Part shown: positions 34,733-43,644 of the stretch, piece by piece | Layout: every line of letters starts with the position of its first letter | How positions within the stretch are numbered: the first letter of the stretch is position 1 | Assembly (NCBI RefSeq): GCF_029210375.1 | Contig: NZ_JARGER010000042.1 | Span: 1-64,000 of the forward strand | Direction of reading: 5' to 3' | Source of the DNA: Nocardioides sp. YIM 152315 | GTDB taxonomy: Bacteria; Actinomycetota; Actinomycetes; Propionibacteriales; Nocardioidaceae | DNA length: 64,000 nt | Notes under the pieces: generated by a model | The model's database searches: none | What the model saw: only the letters and a program-made list of their open reading frames with translations | Told to the model about the DNA's origin: nothing | Translations under genes and position numbers: made by a program

Positions 34733-36094
34733 ATGACCAGCACCCCCGGCCGCTACCCCGACGGCTTCGTCTGGGGGGTGTCCACGGCGGCCTACCAGGT
34801 AGAAGGTGCGGTCGCGGAAGGCGGTCGCGGGATGTCGGTCTGGGACACCTTCACCGCCCAGCCGGGGCGCATCGCCGACGGCAGCAGTGGCGCGGTTGCC
34901 TGCGACCACTTCCACCGCTTCGGCGAGGACGTCGCGTTGATGCGCGAGCTGGGCGTGGATTCTTACCGTTTCTCGATCTCGTGGTCGCGGGTCGTGCCGG
35001 ACGGCCGGGGACCGGTCAACTCAGCCGGACTCGACTTCTACGACCGTCTGGTCGACGAGCTCGTCGACGCTGACATTGCCCCGAGTCCGACCCTGTTCCA
35101 TTGGGACACCCCGCAGGCGCTGGAGGACGAGGGAGGGTGGCTCGAGCGGGATACCGCGCACCGGTACGCCGAATACGTCGAGCGGGTAGTGGACCGGATC
35201 GGTGACCGGGTGTCGCGCTGGATCTCGATCAACGAGCCGCGGGAGGTCACGATGCTCGGCTACGCGCTGGGCGTGCACGCCCCCGGGCGCAGCGACCTGT
35301 TCGGCGCGTTGCCGGTCGCCCACCACCAGCTCCTCGCACACGGCCTCGGCGTACAGGCGCTGCGGGCGGCGGGAGCGCGGGACATCGGGATCGCGGTGAG
35401 CCACTCGCCGACCTGGCGCGCGAGTGATAGCCCGGATGATGTGGCCGCGGCGGATGCGTTCGACGTGCTCAACAACTGGCTCTTCTCCGACCCGATCCTC
35501 ACCGGTACGTACCCGCCGGACTGGGCCGAGATGATGCCGGTTGAGGACGGCGACCTGCCGACGATCGCGACACCGCTGGACTGGTACGGCGTCAACTACT
35601 ACAACCCGACCCGGGTCGGCGCTCCCGTCGATGGCCCGGACGAGGTCGACGGTATTGCCGTACCGGATGGGCTGCCGTTCTCCTTCCCACCCATCGAGGG
35701 GGTTCCGCTCACCGACTTCGGTTGGCCCGTGGTCCCCGCTGGCGTGACCGAGCTGCTCATCGCGCTACGGGAGCGGTACGACGAGAAGCTGCCGCCGCTG
35801 ATGATCACCGAGAACGGCTGCTCCTACGGTGATCGGCCGGACGCGGCCGGCCGCGTCGCCGACCAGCGCCGCATCGACTATCTCGACGCCCACCTACGCG
35901 CCCTGCGCGCGGCCGTGGACGCGGGCGTCGACGTGCGTGGGTACTTCCACTGGTCGATCCTCGACAACTTCGAGTGGGCCGCGGGGTACGAGCAGCGCTT
36001 CGGTCTCGTGCACGTCGACTTCGAGACCCAGCGCCGGATCCCCAAGGACTCCTTCCGGTGGTATGCCGATCACATCGCCCGGGCTCGCGCGTGA
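34733..36094 (+). CDS. GH1 beta-glucosidase
   Basis: 453 residues, the full size of a bacterial GH1 enzyme. N-terminal signature region FVWGVSTAAYQVEGAV, acid/base Glu168 in SINEPREV and nucleophile Glu360 in LMITENGCSYGD. No signal peptide, so it hydrolyses an imported beta-glucoside, beta-galactoside or similar in the cytosol. The GAGGAG upstream of ATG 34733 supports the start. Overlaps the transporter gene by 4 bp and is followed by a sulfatase, pointing to a sulfated glycoside as substrate. Confidence 0.95.
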   Translation: MTSTPGRYPDGFVWGVSTAAYQVEGAVAEGGRGMSVWDTFTAQPGRIADGSSGAVACDHFHRFGEDVALMRELGVDSYRFSISWSRVVPDGRGPVNSAGLDFYDRLVDELVDADIAPSPTLFHWDTPQALEDEGGWLERDTAHRYAEYVERVVDRIGDRVSRWISINEPREVTMLGYALGVHAPGRSDLFGALPVAHHQLLAHGLGVQALRAAGARDIGIAVSHSPTWRASDSPDDVAAADAFDVLNNWLFSDPILTGTYPPDWAEMMPVEDGDLPTIATPLDWYGVNYYNPTRVGAPVDGPDEVDGIAVPDGLPFSFPPIEGVPLTDFGWPVVPAGVTELLIALRERYDEKLPPLMITENGCSYGDRPDAAGRVADQRRIDYLDAHLRALRAAVDAGVDVRGYFHWSILDNFEWAAGYEQRFGLVHVDFETQRRIPKDSFRWYADHIARARA

Positions 36095-37326
36095 GCACGG
36101 CGCGCTGCACCGAGGTCGTCGAGCCGACGACTCCGGTCGACACACGATGGCTGTGGCTCTTCGGCCTCGCCTGGCTGGGCTTCTGGCTGCTGGTCATGCT
36201 GCCCGGCCAGATCATGCTCGCCCAACTGGCGAAGTCCATCCATCCCGGTCGCAAGGTCGAGCTGGTCAGTCTCTTCCAAGCGGTGATGCTGCTGACGGTC
36301 GTGCTGGTCGTACCGCTGGTCGGTTATCTGTGCGACCGGACAGTGCTGGCCTGGGGGCGACGTCGGGTCTGGGCCGTGGGCGGCTTCGCGCTGGCGTCGG
36401 TGACCTTCGTCCTGGTCGGGTTCACGGAAAGGGTGCCGCTGGTGTGTCTGCTGCTGGTCCTGGTCGCAGTCGGCGAGGCCTGCGTACTGGTTGCACTCAG
36501 CGCAATGATCGCCGACCAGGTCCCGGTCGCGCAGCGCGGCCGGGCGTCGGCCGCGTTCGGCGTCTCCCAGGTGCTCGCGCTGGCTGGGGGCATGGTGGTG
36601 GTCACCAGCGTCATCACCGACGTCACCACCGGCTGGCTGGTGATCGGAGTCGCTGCCCTTGTCGTCTGCTTGCCGTTCCTTCTCGGCCGTCGGGAGCCGG
36701 CCCCGTCGCCGACGGCTCGCGTGCGAGGTGGGCTGCGCCACAACATCGCGCCGCCACGCCTCGCCGAGGCGCGGGACTACTACTGGGCGATGGCGACGCG
36801 GGTGCTGATCAACGCGGGCAATCTCGTCGGCACGACCTATCTGCTCTACTACGCCGATGACGTCCTGCGCCGCTCGAACCCCGACGCAGCGGTGCTGGCG
36901 CTGACGCTGGTCTATTTGATCTTCTGCGTCTTCGCCACCTACGCGGCGGGCGTGGTCTCGGACCGGCTGCTCCGCCGGCGTCCGCTGGTGGTCGCCGGCG
37001 GAATGCTACAGGTGCTCGCCGCCCTCCTGCTGGTGGTCTCGCCAACCTGGGGAGCGACGATGATCGCAGCGTGCCTGCTCGGGATCGGCTACGGAGCCTT
37101 CCTCTCAGTCGACCAGGCGTTGACCACCGACGTGCTCCCGCAGCCCGAGACCCGAGCGCGTGACCTCGGACTGGTCAACGCCGCTCAGCATCTGCCGATC
37201 GCGCCCCTGGTCGGCTTCACGGTGCTCGCGGTGACGGGGGAGAGCTACCGTGCCCTGTACGCCGCCGCCGCGGCGGTCATGGTGATGGGCGTGTGGTCGG
37301 TGACACGGATCAGGGGGGTGCGGTAG
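36091..37326 (+). CDS. MFS transporter
   Basis: 411 residues with 12 predicted membrane helices, arranged six plus six around a cytosolic loop near residue 210. The loop between helices 2 and 3 has GYLCDRTVLAWGRRR, the MFS A-motif in altered form. GTG start overlaps the GH1 stop by 4 bp. It most likely imports the glycoside that GH1 and the sulfatase degrade. Family within MFS not recognised. Confidence 0.9.
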   Translation: MSTARCTEVVEPTTPVDTRWLWLFGLAWLGFWLLVMLPGQIMLAQLAKSIHPGRKVELVSLFQAVMLLTVVLVVPLVGYLCDRTVLAWGRRRVWAVGGFALASVTFVLVGFTERVPLVCLLLVLVAVGEACVLVALSAMIADQVPVAQRGRASAAFGVSQVLALAGGMVVVTSVITDVTTGWLVIGVAALVVCLPFLLGRREPAPSPTARVRGGLRHNIAPPRLAEARDYYWAMATRVLINAGNLVGTTYLLYYADDVLRRSNPDAAVLALTLVYLIFCVFATYAAGVVSDRLLRRRPLVVAGGMLQVLAALLLVVSPTWGATMIAACLLGIGYGAFLSVDQALTTDVLPQPETRARDLGLVNAAQHLPIAPLVGFTVLAVTGESYRALYAAAAAVMVMGVWSVTRIRGVR

Positions 37327-37329
37327 CCG

Positions 37330-39105
37330 ATGCGAGCGATCCTGGTGCTCTTCGACACCCTGAACCGGCGCTACCTCCCGCCGTACGGCGCCACCGGCGT
37401 GGAAGCGCCGAACTTCGCCGACCTGGCCCGGCGCGCGGTCACATTCGACAACGCCTACGGCGGCTCCATGCCGTGCATGCCCTCACGACGCGAGCTGCAC
37501 ACCGGACGACACAACTTCCTGCACCGCGCGTGGGGACCGCTCGAGCCCTTCGACGACTCGGTGCCGGAGATGCTCACCCGAGCGGGCGTCTATACCCATC
37601 TGACCACCGATCACCAGCACTACTGGACCGACGGGGGCGCGACCTACCACCCGCGGTTCCGTACCTTCGAGTTCTTCCGCGGCCAGGAGGGTGACGAGTG
37701 GAAGGGCCACGTCGCGGACCCGCCGGTCCCGGACAACCTTTCCCCGACGACCACCAACGCCGAGCTGCGCCGCCAGGACCGGGTCAACCGGCTCTACATG
37801 GGCACCGAGGCAGTGCACCCGCAGACGCTCACCTTCGATGCCGGGCTCCACTTCATCGACACCAACGCAGGGGAGGACAACTGGTTCCTCCAGATCGAGA
37901 CCTTCGACCCGCACGAGCCGTTCTTCACCTACGAGGACTACCGCAAGCTCTACGACACCGGCTACGACGGCCCCGAGCTCGACTGGCCCGACTACGTACG
38001 CGTCGCGGAGTCACCACAGACCGTCGCGCACGTCCGATCCCTCTACTCTGCGCTGCTGACGATGTGCGACCGCAACCTGGGTCGGGTGCTCGCGGTGATG
38101 GACCAACACCAGATGTGGGACGACACGATGCTGATCGTCTGCACCGACCACGGGTTCCTCCTCGGTGAGCACGACTGGTGGGGCAAGAACGCGCCGCCGT
38201 TCTACGACGAGACCATCCATCTACCGCTCTTCCTCTGGGACCCGCGCACCCGGGTCGCGGGGGAGCGGCGCTCGGCGCTCGTGCAGACCATCGACCTGGG
38301 GCCCACCCTGCTCGACCACTTCGACGTCCCCGCGACGCCGGACATGCACGGCCGGACACTGCGCGCGACGGCCGCCTCCGACGAGCCGGTGCGCGAAGCC
38401 GGCCTTTTCGGCATCTTCGGGGGCCACGTGAACGTGACCGACGGGCGCTATGTCTATATGCGCGCGCCGGCGAACCCGGGCAACCGGCCACTGGCGGAGT
38501 ACACCCTGATGCCCACTCTGATGCGCGGCCGTTTCCCGGTCGAGACACTGCGTGAGGCGACGCTCGCCGAGCCGTTCTCTTTCACCAAGGGCGTTCCGGT
38601 CCTGCGCGTCCCCGGCACCTCCTACACCGACCCCCATGCCTTCGGCACCATGCTGTTCGACCTCGAGGCAGACCCGCTCCAGGAGCATCCCCTGCTGGAC
38701 GATGGCGTCGAGCTGCGGATGGCCACGCTGCTGCGGGACCTCATGGTGCGCCACGACGCGCCGCCCGAGCAGTTCGAACGGATGGCGCTACCGCCCGTGG
38801 GACCGGTGATGTCCGAGCATCTGCTCTGCCGCGTCCAGCAGGATCAGGTGCAGACCTCACGGCTGCGACCGCCGCGCGCCTCCGACTTCCCATCAGGTCG
38901 TCTCGACGTCACCGCTCCGGTGGCGACCCTGCTCGCCGACCCCGCGGCCGGCCAGGTGCTCCGGCGTCACCTTGGCGACCTGGTCGACGGACCGCTGCCC
39001 GACGAGGTGCTCACGATGGGACTAGTCGACATCGCCGGCGTCGCGGTCGGCATCATCCCCGACGCCGCACTGCATGCGATCGCGCAGGACCTGACCCAAC
39101 TTTGA
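37330..39105 (+). CDS. sulfatase, formylglycine-dependent (Cys type)
   Basis: 591 residues. The modification motif C49-M-P-S-R is present, so Cys49 would be converted to formylglycine by an enzyme not encoded in this window. Other family parts: D9 near the N-terminus (VLFDTLNRRYL), ETFDPHEPFF and the metal block CTDHGFLLGEHDWWGK. No signal peptide, so it acts in the cytosol. The C-terminal 150 residues are an extra helical domain. Three bp after the transporter gene; third gene of the TetR-linked operon. It removes sulfate esters, presumably from the glycoside imported here. Confidence 0.93.
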   Translation: MRAILVLFDTLNRRYLPPYGATGVEAPNFADLARRAVTFDNAYGGSMPCMPSRRELHTGRHNFLHRAWGPLEPFDDSVPEMLTRAGVYTHLTTDHQHYWTDGGATYHPRFRTFEFFRGQEGDEWKGHVADPPVPDNLSPTTTNAELRRQDRVNRLYMGTEAVHPQTLTFDAGLHFIDTNAGEDNWFLQIETFDPHEPFFTYEDYRKLYDTGYDGPELDWPDYVRVAESPQTVAHVRSLYSALLTMCDRNLGRVLAVMDQHQMWDDTMLIVCTDHGFLLGEHDWWGKNAPPFYDETIHLPLFLWDPRTRVAGERRSALVQTIDLGPTLLDHFDVPATPDMHGRTLRATAASDEPVREAGLFGIFGGHVNVTDGRYVYMRAPANPGNRPLAEYTLMPTLMRGRFPVETLREATLAEPFSFTKGVPVLRVPGTSYTDPHAFGTMLFDLEADPLQEHPLLDDGVELRMATLLRDLMVRHDAPPEQFERMALPPVGPVMSEHLLCRVQQDQVQTSRLRPPRASDFPSGRLDVTAPVATLLADPAAGQVLRRHLGDLVDGPLPDEVLTMGLVDIAGVAVGIIPDAALHAIAQDLTQL

Positions 39106-39848
39106 CCTGCGACTCGGGGGGACCGGCCCGCCGATGTCAACGCAGCGGATCGAACACCGCAAGCTCCCCGCGAGGTGAGCGCTCGGTCGCTAGCTGCCGC
39201 TCGGAGAACTGGTCCCGTCGGCGCGCTGCTCGTCCTCCGAGAAGACCGGTTGAGGTCCCAGCGCTTCGGGAGTCTCCACGCTTGAGGTTCGCGGCGCAGG
39301 TGCGGTCTCGGGCCAGCCTTGTTCCGGCTGCTTGTCCGCCGATCAGTGTCACCGTCGGGCACGATGGCGGCCCGTTCCGGATGGACGCTCCGCCGAGCGT
39401 GATCGGGCGAGCTCCTGCGACCTGGAGCTGTTGGTTCGCCTCCGCGTCGCGCGGGGAGAGATCGGCGCCGGCAAGCGTGCGAGGGTCAGGATGGCAACGA
39501 TCGTGATGGCTGCCAGGCCGAGCGCGACGAGGTGGGCATGCCGGATCAGGAAGGTCTCTCGATGAGTCGCACGAGTGAACTGAACGGCCTCGCGGCGTGG
39601 TGTCGGTCGAGGCGGTGCTGGGCGCGGCGGATCCCTACCGCTCGGCCGAGCTGCGCGACGGTCGATCGCGACGACGGCGCTCACGGATGTGCTCAGTGAT
39701 CCGCCCGAGCGTGTACTGGCACGCGACCGCCATCGCTAGGAGAACAAGCACCTTCCAGGCGATGTCCACAAGCTCCCCCTTGCGATACGAGATGGACTGT
39801 CGATGATGCGCTCGCGGACGCATTCGCACTGACTGAGCGTCGGCGCGG
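39106..39848. other. intergenic stretch with at most one small gene
   Basis: 743 bp between the sulfatase and the FAD oxidase. Except for the 44-residue candidate at 39635-39769, I see no supported gene. A minus-strand frame near 39349-39600 contains a hydrophobic stretch but no usable start codon. Confidence 0.5.
39635..39769 (-). CDS. possible very small membrane protein
   Basis: 44 residues from GTG 39769: one transmembrane helix (AWKVLVLLAMAVACQYTLG) then an Arg-rich tail. AGGGGGAG lies directly upstream of the start. No family known. It could be a random frame; the helix followed by a basic end plus the ribosome-binding site are the only support. Confidence 0.35.
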   Translation of the reverse strand: MDIAWKVLVLLAMAVACQYTLGRITEHIRERRRRDRPSRSSAER

Positions 39849-41309
39849 TCAACGCTGCGGATCGAAGGGCTTCAGCTGTGGCGGTGTGGTCTGAGCGATG
39901 ATCTGCTCGGCCAGGAGCTTGCCGGTCACGGGCCCGAGCGCTACCCCCCACATGCCATGGCCTCCGGCAACGAACACGCGCCGGTCCTGAGTTGCGCCGA
40001 TCAGCGGAAGGCCGTCGATGGTGCACGGTCGGGAGCCGACCCATTCGGTGCGGCGACGGTCGAGGTCCACGCCGTCCAGAAGCGGGCGGAGGGTGTCGAC
40101 GATCGCGCGGATCCTGCGTGGGTCGAGGGGCTCGTCAGGCCGTCGGAACTCCATCATCCCGGCGACCCGGAGAAGCTCGGTGTCCTCCTCGCCGTACGGC
40201 GGCTCCCCGATCGGGTAGAGCGGTTCGTGCAGCGGCGTGCACGCGATCCGCTGGTTCGGGAAGTACACCGGGCTGGTCGGCACCTGCGTCCCGGTGACCG
40301 TGAAGGAGTATCCGCGTCCTGCTTGTACGAGCTGCTTGACGCCGAATCGCCGGGCCAGCCGCCCCAGGGCCGCGCCGGTGGCCAGGACCACGGCGTCGTG
40401 TCGGTGTCTGACGCCACCGTTGTCGGTCAGCCAGACCGCATTCGGTTCGGCGTCGACGTCGTCGATGCGGATCCATTCGCGCAGCTTGCCGCCTCGCGCG
40501 ATCACCGACTGGGTGAGCGCTCGGATGAACTGGGGAGGGTGGATGTACTTCTGGCCGTGGATGGCGACCGCGGCACGGACTTCGTCGCTGACGCTTGCTT
40601 GTGCCTGTTGGACCTGCCCACCGGTCAGGTAGTCGAAGTGGACCCGTTGACCCGCGTCCTGCATCCGGCGCAGCTCGCTGAGCATGGTGGTTGCTTCGCC
40701 GGTGGTGCGGAAGCAGGCGAGGAACGGCCGAGCTTCATGGGGGCGCGGCGTCGCGTCGGCGTCGGCGAGGTCGGCGAACGCGCGGATCGCCATCTGGTTG
40801 ATGGGAGCGTAGGCCGCGACTCCGCGACTCCACCTACGGTGCGTGCAGTGCAGTGCGAAGCCGGTCAGGAATCGCCACAGCGCCGGGTCCAGTCGTGGGG
40901 GTACGAACACGGGGGAGGACGGTCGGAGCGCGGACCTGAATCCGTATCGGAGGACGTCTGGTTCCGGGAGGGGGACGGTCAGCCCGGGGGTCAGCCAGCC
41001 GGCGTTTCCCCACGATGCTCCGCTGGCGGCATGGTCCGCGTCGTACACGGTGACGGCGGCGCCCCGATCCTGGAGGAACCAGGCCACGGACAGCCCGACG
41101 ATGCCAGCTCCGACGACGGCGATGTCGTTCGGCCTCCCCGGCGTCCGATGTGGAACCGCGGTGGAGACGGACGATCCCGGTGCTTCACCGAGACCTGGCC
41201 GGCGCCTCGACCCGAGGCTGCTGACTCCCCGAGACCTACCGGTGGTGGTCGAGTCCATGCGGCCGTCGGGAGTGGTCGTGCGTCGCCTCGGTCGGTGGCT
41301 TTGGTTCAT
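39849..41309 (-). CDS. FAD-dependent amino-acid oxidoreductase (DadA-like)
   Basis: 486 residues from ATG 41309; TTG 41342 and ATG 41258 are alternatives because the first 60 residues are a low-complexity Arg/Ser-rich extension without homology. The FAD motif is IAVVGAGIVGLSVAWFLQDR. The C-terminal VAGGHGMWGVALGPVTGKLL is the family end motif. Such enzymes oxidise D-amino acids or N-methyl amino acids, passing electrons to the respiratory chain. It stands alone on this strand; the next gene upstream is a DksA-like gene. Substrate not assignable. Confidence 0.85.
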   Translation of the reverse strand: MNQSHRPRRRTTTPDGRMDSTTTGRSRGVSSLGSRRRPGLGEAPGSSVSTAVPHRTPGRPNDIAVVGAGIVGLSVAWFLQDRGAAVTVYDADHAASGASWGNAGWLTPGLTVPLPEPDVLRYGFRSALRPSSPVFVPPRLDPALWRFLTGFALHCTHRRWSRGVAAYAPINQMAIRAFADLADADATPRPHEARPFLACFRTTGEATTMLSELRRMQDAGQRVHFDYLTGGQVQQAQASVSDEVRAAVAIHGQKYIHPPQFIRALTQSVIARGGKLREWIRIDDVDAEPNAVWLTDNGGVRHRHDAVVLATGAALGRLARRFGVKQLVQAGRGYSFTVTGTQVPTSPVYFPNQRIACTPLHEPLYPIGEPPYGEEDTELLRVAGMMEFRRPDEPLDPRRIRAIVDTLRPLLDGVDLDRRRTEWVGSRPCTIDGLPLIGATQDRRVFVAGGHGMWGVALGPVTGKLLAEQIIAQTTPPQLKPFDPQR

Positions 41310-41399
41310 GTCGTTGCTCGTTTCGTAGTGGCGCTCGCGCAAGCGTCGAAGACGTCGCGTGATCGGGTCGCTGGGTCCGGGGGGCGAAGGCGTGGATGG

Positions 41400-41693
41400 T
41401 CAGCGGTTCGCACATCCGATGCACGTCGCCGCCCAAGGACGGAACTCGATCCGACCTGGTGGGATCGGGTCGCCGCACCGTGTGCATGAGCCGTAGGTGC
41501 CGGCCACGACTCGCTCCTGAGCGGCGGCGATCTCGGTCAGAGTCTGCAGCAGCGCCGTTCGCTGTGCTGCGATGACCGGGTCGTCGGCGGCGTCGGGCAA
41601 GTCACGCAGTTGCTCATACTTGGTCCTGGCTGAGCAGCTGAGGGCTGAGTCCGCCAGAGTCCGGTCGTGGGCGGTGGGGGCGTCCGGGTGCAC
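41400..41693 (-). CDS. DksA/TraR-like C4 zinc-finger protein (1 of 3)
   Basis: 97 residues: a helical N-terminal region followed by a four-Cys zinc finger, CTRCGDPIPPGRIEF and CIGC. GTG at 41693 is chosen because AAGGAGGA sits 6 bp upstream. Members of this family bind RNA polymerase secondary-channel sites or are short relatives of unknown role. Shares the helix ending ALLQTLTEIAAAQERVVAGT with the two genes downstream in the window, so the three are paralogues. Confidence 0.8.
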   Translation of the reverse strand: MHPDAPTAHDRTLADSALSCSARTKYEQLRDLPDAADDPVIAAQRTALLQTLTEIAAAQERVVAGTYGSCTRCGDPIPPGRIEFRPWAATCIGCANR

Positions 41694-41809
41694 GATGGTC
41701 CTCCTTGATGCCTGTGGCGTCCTGCTGGGTGAGTTCACGAGATCTCCTGGGGTCGAGGTGCTGCGCGAGAGTCGCTCGCGGTTGCCGCGGGTGGCTGGGT
41801 TCGCTTCGC

Positions 41810-42508
41810 TCAGATGTCGAGTGCGCAGTAGGTGCACAGCCGCGCCCACGGACGGTCCGTGAGCACTGCGAGTCCGATGTGCTCGGTACACGTCAGGCAC
41901 CGCCCGTAGGAGCCGTCGGCCAATCGCGCATGAGCCTGCGTCGCATCTCGCGAGATCTGTTGGAGCCGCGTCCGGTACGCGAGCGTGCGGTGTCCGAGCT
42001 GCTCTGCTGGCGGCAGCGCTTGAAGACGAAGGTCCGCGGCCTGGACGATCGCCTCGAGCCGTTGGGGAGCGTCGGTCGGCAGTGCGACCGTGTCGTCGAA
42101 GCGCGACCCGGTCTTGCGTCTGAACGACGCGAAGAGGCCGAGCTCGAACCATGGCTCTTCCGTGCCGCGCTCACCGCCGCCATCAGGTCCGTTGTGACCC
42201 ATGTGGACTCGGGAGCCACCCTGGGCTGCCGTCATCGGCGGAACCTCGCTTGCGGTCGTGACGGTGTCGTCTATCGGGGCTGGCGAGACAGTGTCGGTCG
42301 CCTGGGCGGCAAGCCATGCACGGTCGGCTCGCGTGATCCGCGGGCGCACTACACGCCGCCGAGTTCGGGGAGTCGTGTGCCTTCTGGCGTAGGCCCGGTC
42401 GGTGTCGGGATCGGTGCAGTTCCGGTCGACGTCGCGGTTGAGCCAGAGCGTGATGAAGAGACCTGACCAGCGGCCCATGGTGGCAGTGCGGGGGACTTCG
42501 TTCTGCAT
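41810..42508 (-). CDS. DksA/TraR-like protein with N-terminal extension (2 of 3)
   Basis: 232 residues from ATG 42508, with GGGAGGA 6 bp upstream. The C-terminal about 90 residues have the helix and the C4 zinc finger (CLTCTEHIGLAVL, CTYC) of its two neighbours. The N-terminal 140 residues are Arg- and Thr-rich, contain a hydrophobic patch (GLFITLWLNRDVDRN) and match nothing I know. Either a true fusion or a longer gene whose correct start is nearer the zinc-finger part. The frame is uninterrupted. Confidence 0.65.
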   Translation of the reverse strand: MQNEVPRTATMGRWSGLFITLWLNRDVDRNCTDPDTDRAYARRHTTPRTRRRVVRPRITRADRAWLAAQATDTVSPAPIDDTVTTASEVPPMTAAQGGSRVHMGHNGPDGGGERGTEEPWFELGLFASFRRKTGSRFDDTVALPTDAPQRLEAIVQAADLRLQALPPAEQLGHRTLAYRTRLQQISRDATQAHARLADGSYGRCLTCTEHIGLAVLTDRPWARLCTYCALDI

Positions 42509-42732
42509 TGTGTTCCTCCCGGTTCTCGATCGGACGACTGTCGTGCTGTCGCCCTGCGTGGGTGCGCTGACGAGTTGTGCGTGTCGCACCGGTGACGTGC
42601 CTTCGTGCGGCGGGTTTCGCGATCGCGTTGATGGGTCGCACGGAAGCGACCACCGTGGTCGGTGCCGTTCTCGGTTGCGCGGAGTCGAGCTGCTGAGGGT
42701 GGGGTCCGACGAGGGTTTGGTGGAGACGCGTG

Positions 42733-43056
42733 TCAGTTCGGTCGGCAAGAACGGCACAGCGGCGCCCACGGGCGCGGCGGGACCTCGCTGAGATCGCTCC
42801 GACGTCCGCATCGGTCGCAGTCGCCGTACGTACCGCTCCGCAGCTGCTCCTGCGCTGCACGGATGGCCGTCAGGATGCGTCGAACACTGTCGCGGTGCGC
42901 CCGCGCGACCAGGTCCGATACGGGCGGAAGTGCTCTGAGCTGGACTTCGCGTGCCGCGGCAGCGGTGGCCAGCTCCTCGGCGACTCGATCCAGTACGGCG
43001 TTTGGGAGTGAGGTTGCCGCGCCCGCATTGCGCAGCAGATGTGGGTGTGCCCGCAT
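42733..43056 (-). CDS. DksA/TraR-like C4 zinc-finger protein (3 of 3)
   Basis: 107 residues. Helical region DSVRRILTAIRAAQEQLRSG then zinc finger CDRCGRRSDLSEVPP and CRSC. ATG at 43056 with AGGAAG upstream. Spacing of about 220 bp to the second copy suggests separate promoters. Confidence 0.8.
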   Translation of the reverse strand: MRAHPHLLRNAGAATSLPNAVLDRVAEELATAAAAREVQLRALPPVSDLVARAHRDSVRRILTAIRAAQEQLRSGTYGDCDRCGRRSDLSEVPPRPWAPLCRSCRPN

Positions 43057-43161
43057 GAGTTCTTCCTGTCTACGGGTAGGCCGACGCCGCGGTCCCGCAC
43101 GGACGAAACCGCTCGGCCCGAGGGCGCAGGGCCGGCCCAACTAAGGGTGGGTGCAGACAGG

Positions 43162-43317
43162 TCAGCGCGGCGGGGCGCGGTCGACGCTTCGACGTAGGAC
43201 GTCGAGGCCACGAATTCCGCGTGCGATCTCGCTCAGCTCGATCGCCAGGAGAGCGGCACCCGACGGCACATGCGACGGCTCAGCCGTCACCTCTCGTGCC
43301 TCGAACTTCGGTGCCAT
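43162..43317 (-). CDS. small hypothetical protein
   Basis: 51 residues from ATG 43317 (MAPKFEAREVTAE, then a helix LLAIELSEIARGIRGLDVLR) ending at TGA 43162-43164. The helical middle with alternating hydrophobic residues looks like a real small protein. No strong ribosome-binding site at the usual distance. It lies between a DksA-like gene and a small membrane protein gene on the same strand. Confidence 0.45.
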   Translation of the reverse strand: MAPKFEAREVTAEPSHVPSGAALLAIELSEIARGIRGLDVLRRSVDRAPPR

Positions 43318-43406
43318 GGCCGGACCATAACACCTCTGCCCGGCTGGTGGTCCGTCGCGCTGCGGTCGCCTCTGCGACCACGCCGCTCTACGAAGCCCTG
43401 AACATG

Positions 43407-43586
43407 CTAGGCCGCGGTGGCAGACGGCGGCGTGTTCGACAGGCGTTGCCCCCGATCGTTGGCGGGATCACCTTGTCGCCATGTGATGAGGAGGAAGATC
43501 AGGAGCACGAGGAAGATCGCGGTGAGCATCACAGCTCCGACCCGTCGGGCCTTCTGCGCTGGGCTGAGTTCGGAGAAGCGCCTCAT
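43407..43586 (-). CDS. small single-pass membrane protein
   Basis: 59 residues from ATG 43586: a basic N-terminus (MRRFSELSPAQKARRVG), one clear transmembrane helix (VMLTAIFLVLLIFLLIT) and a short polar end, stop TAG at 43407-43409. AAGGGG lies a little far upstream of the start. The positive-inside pattern is convincing for a membrane protein. No family known. Confidence 0.55.
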   Translation of the reverse strand: MRRFSELSPAQKARRVGAVMLTAIFLVLLIFLLITWRQGDPANDRGQRLSNTPPSATAA

Positions 43587-43644
43587 CGTGCAGCCCCTTT
43601 GATCGTGACGATCACGGGTGCAGCAGCCATTGGTCGACGGATCG

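Noticed and set aside
39349..39684. Minus-strand frame with a hydrophobic stretch
   Set aside because: No start codon near the hydrophobic segment and no ribosome-binding site; low-complexity sequence on both sides.
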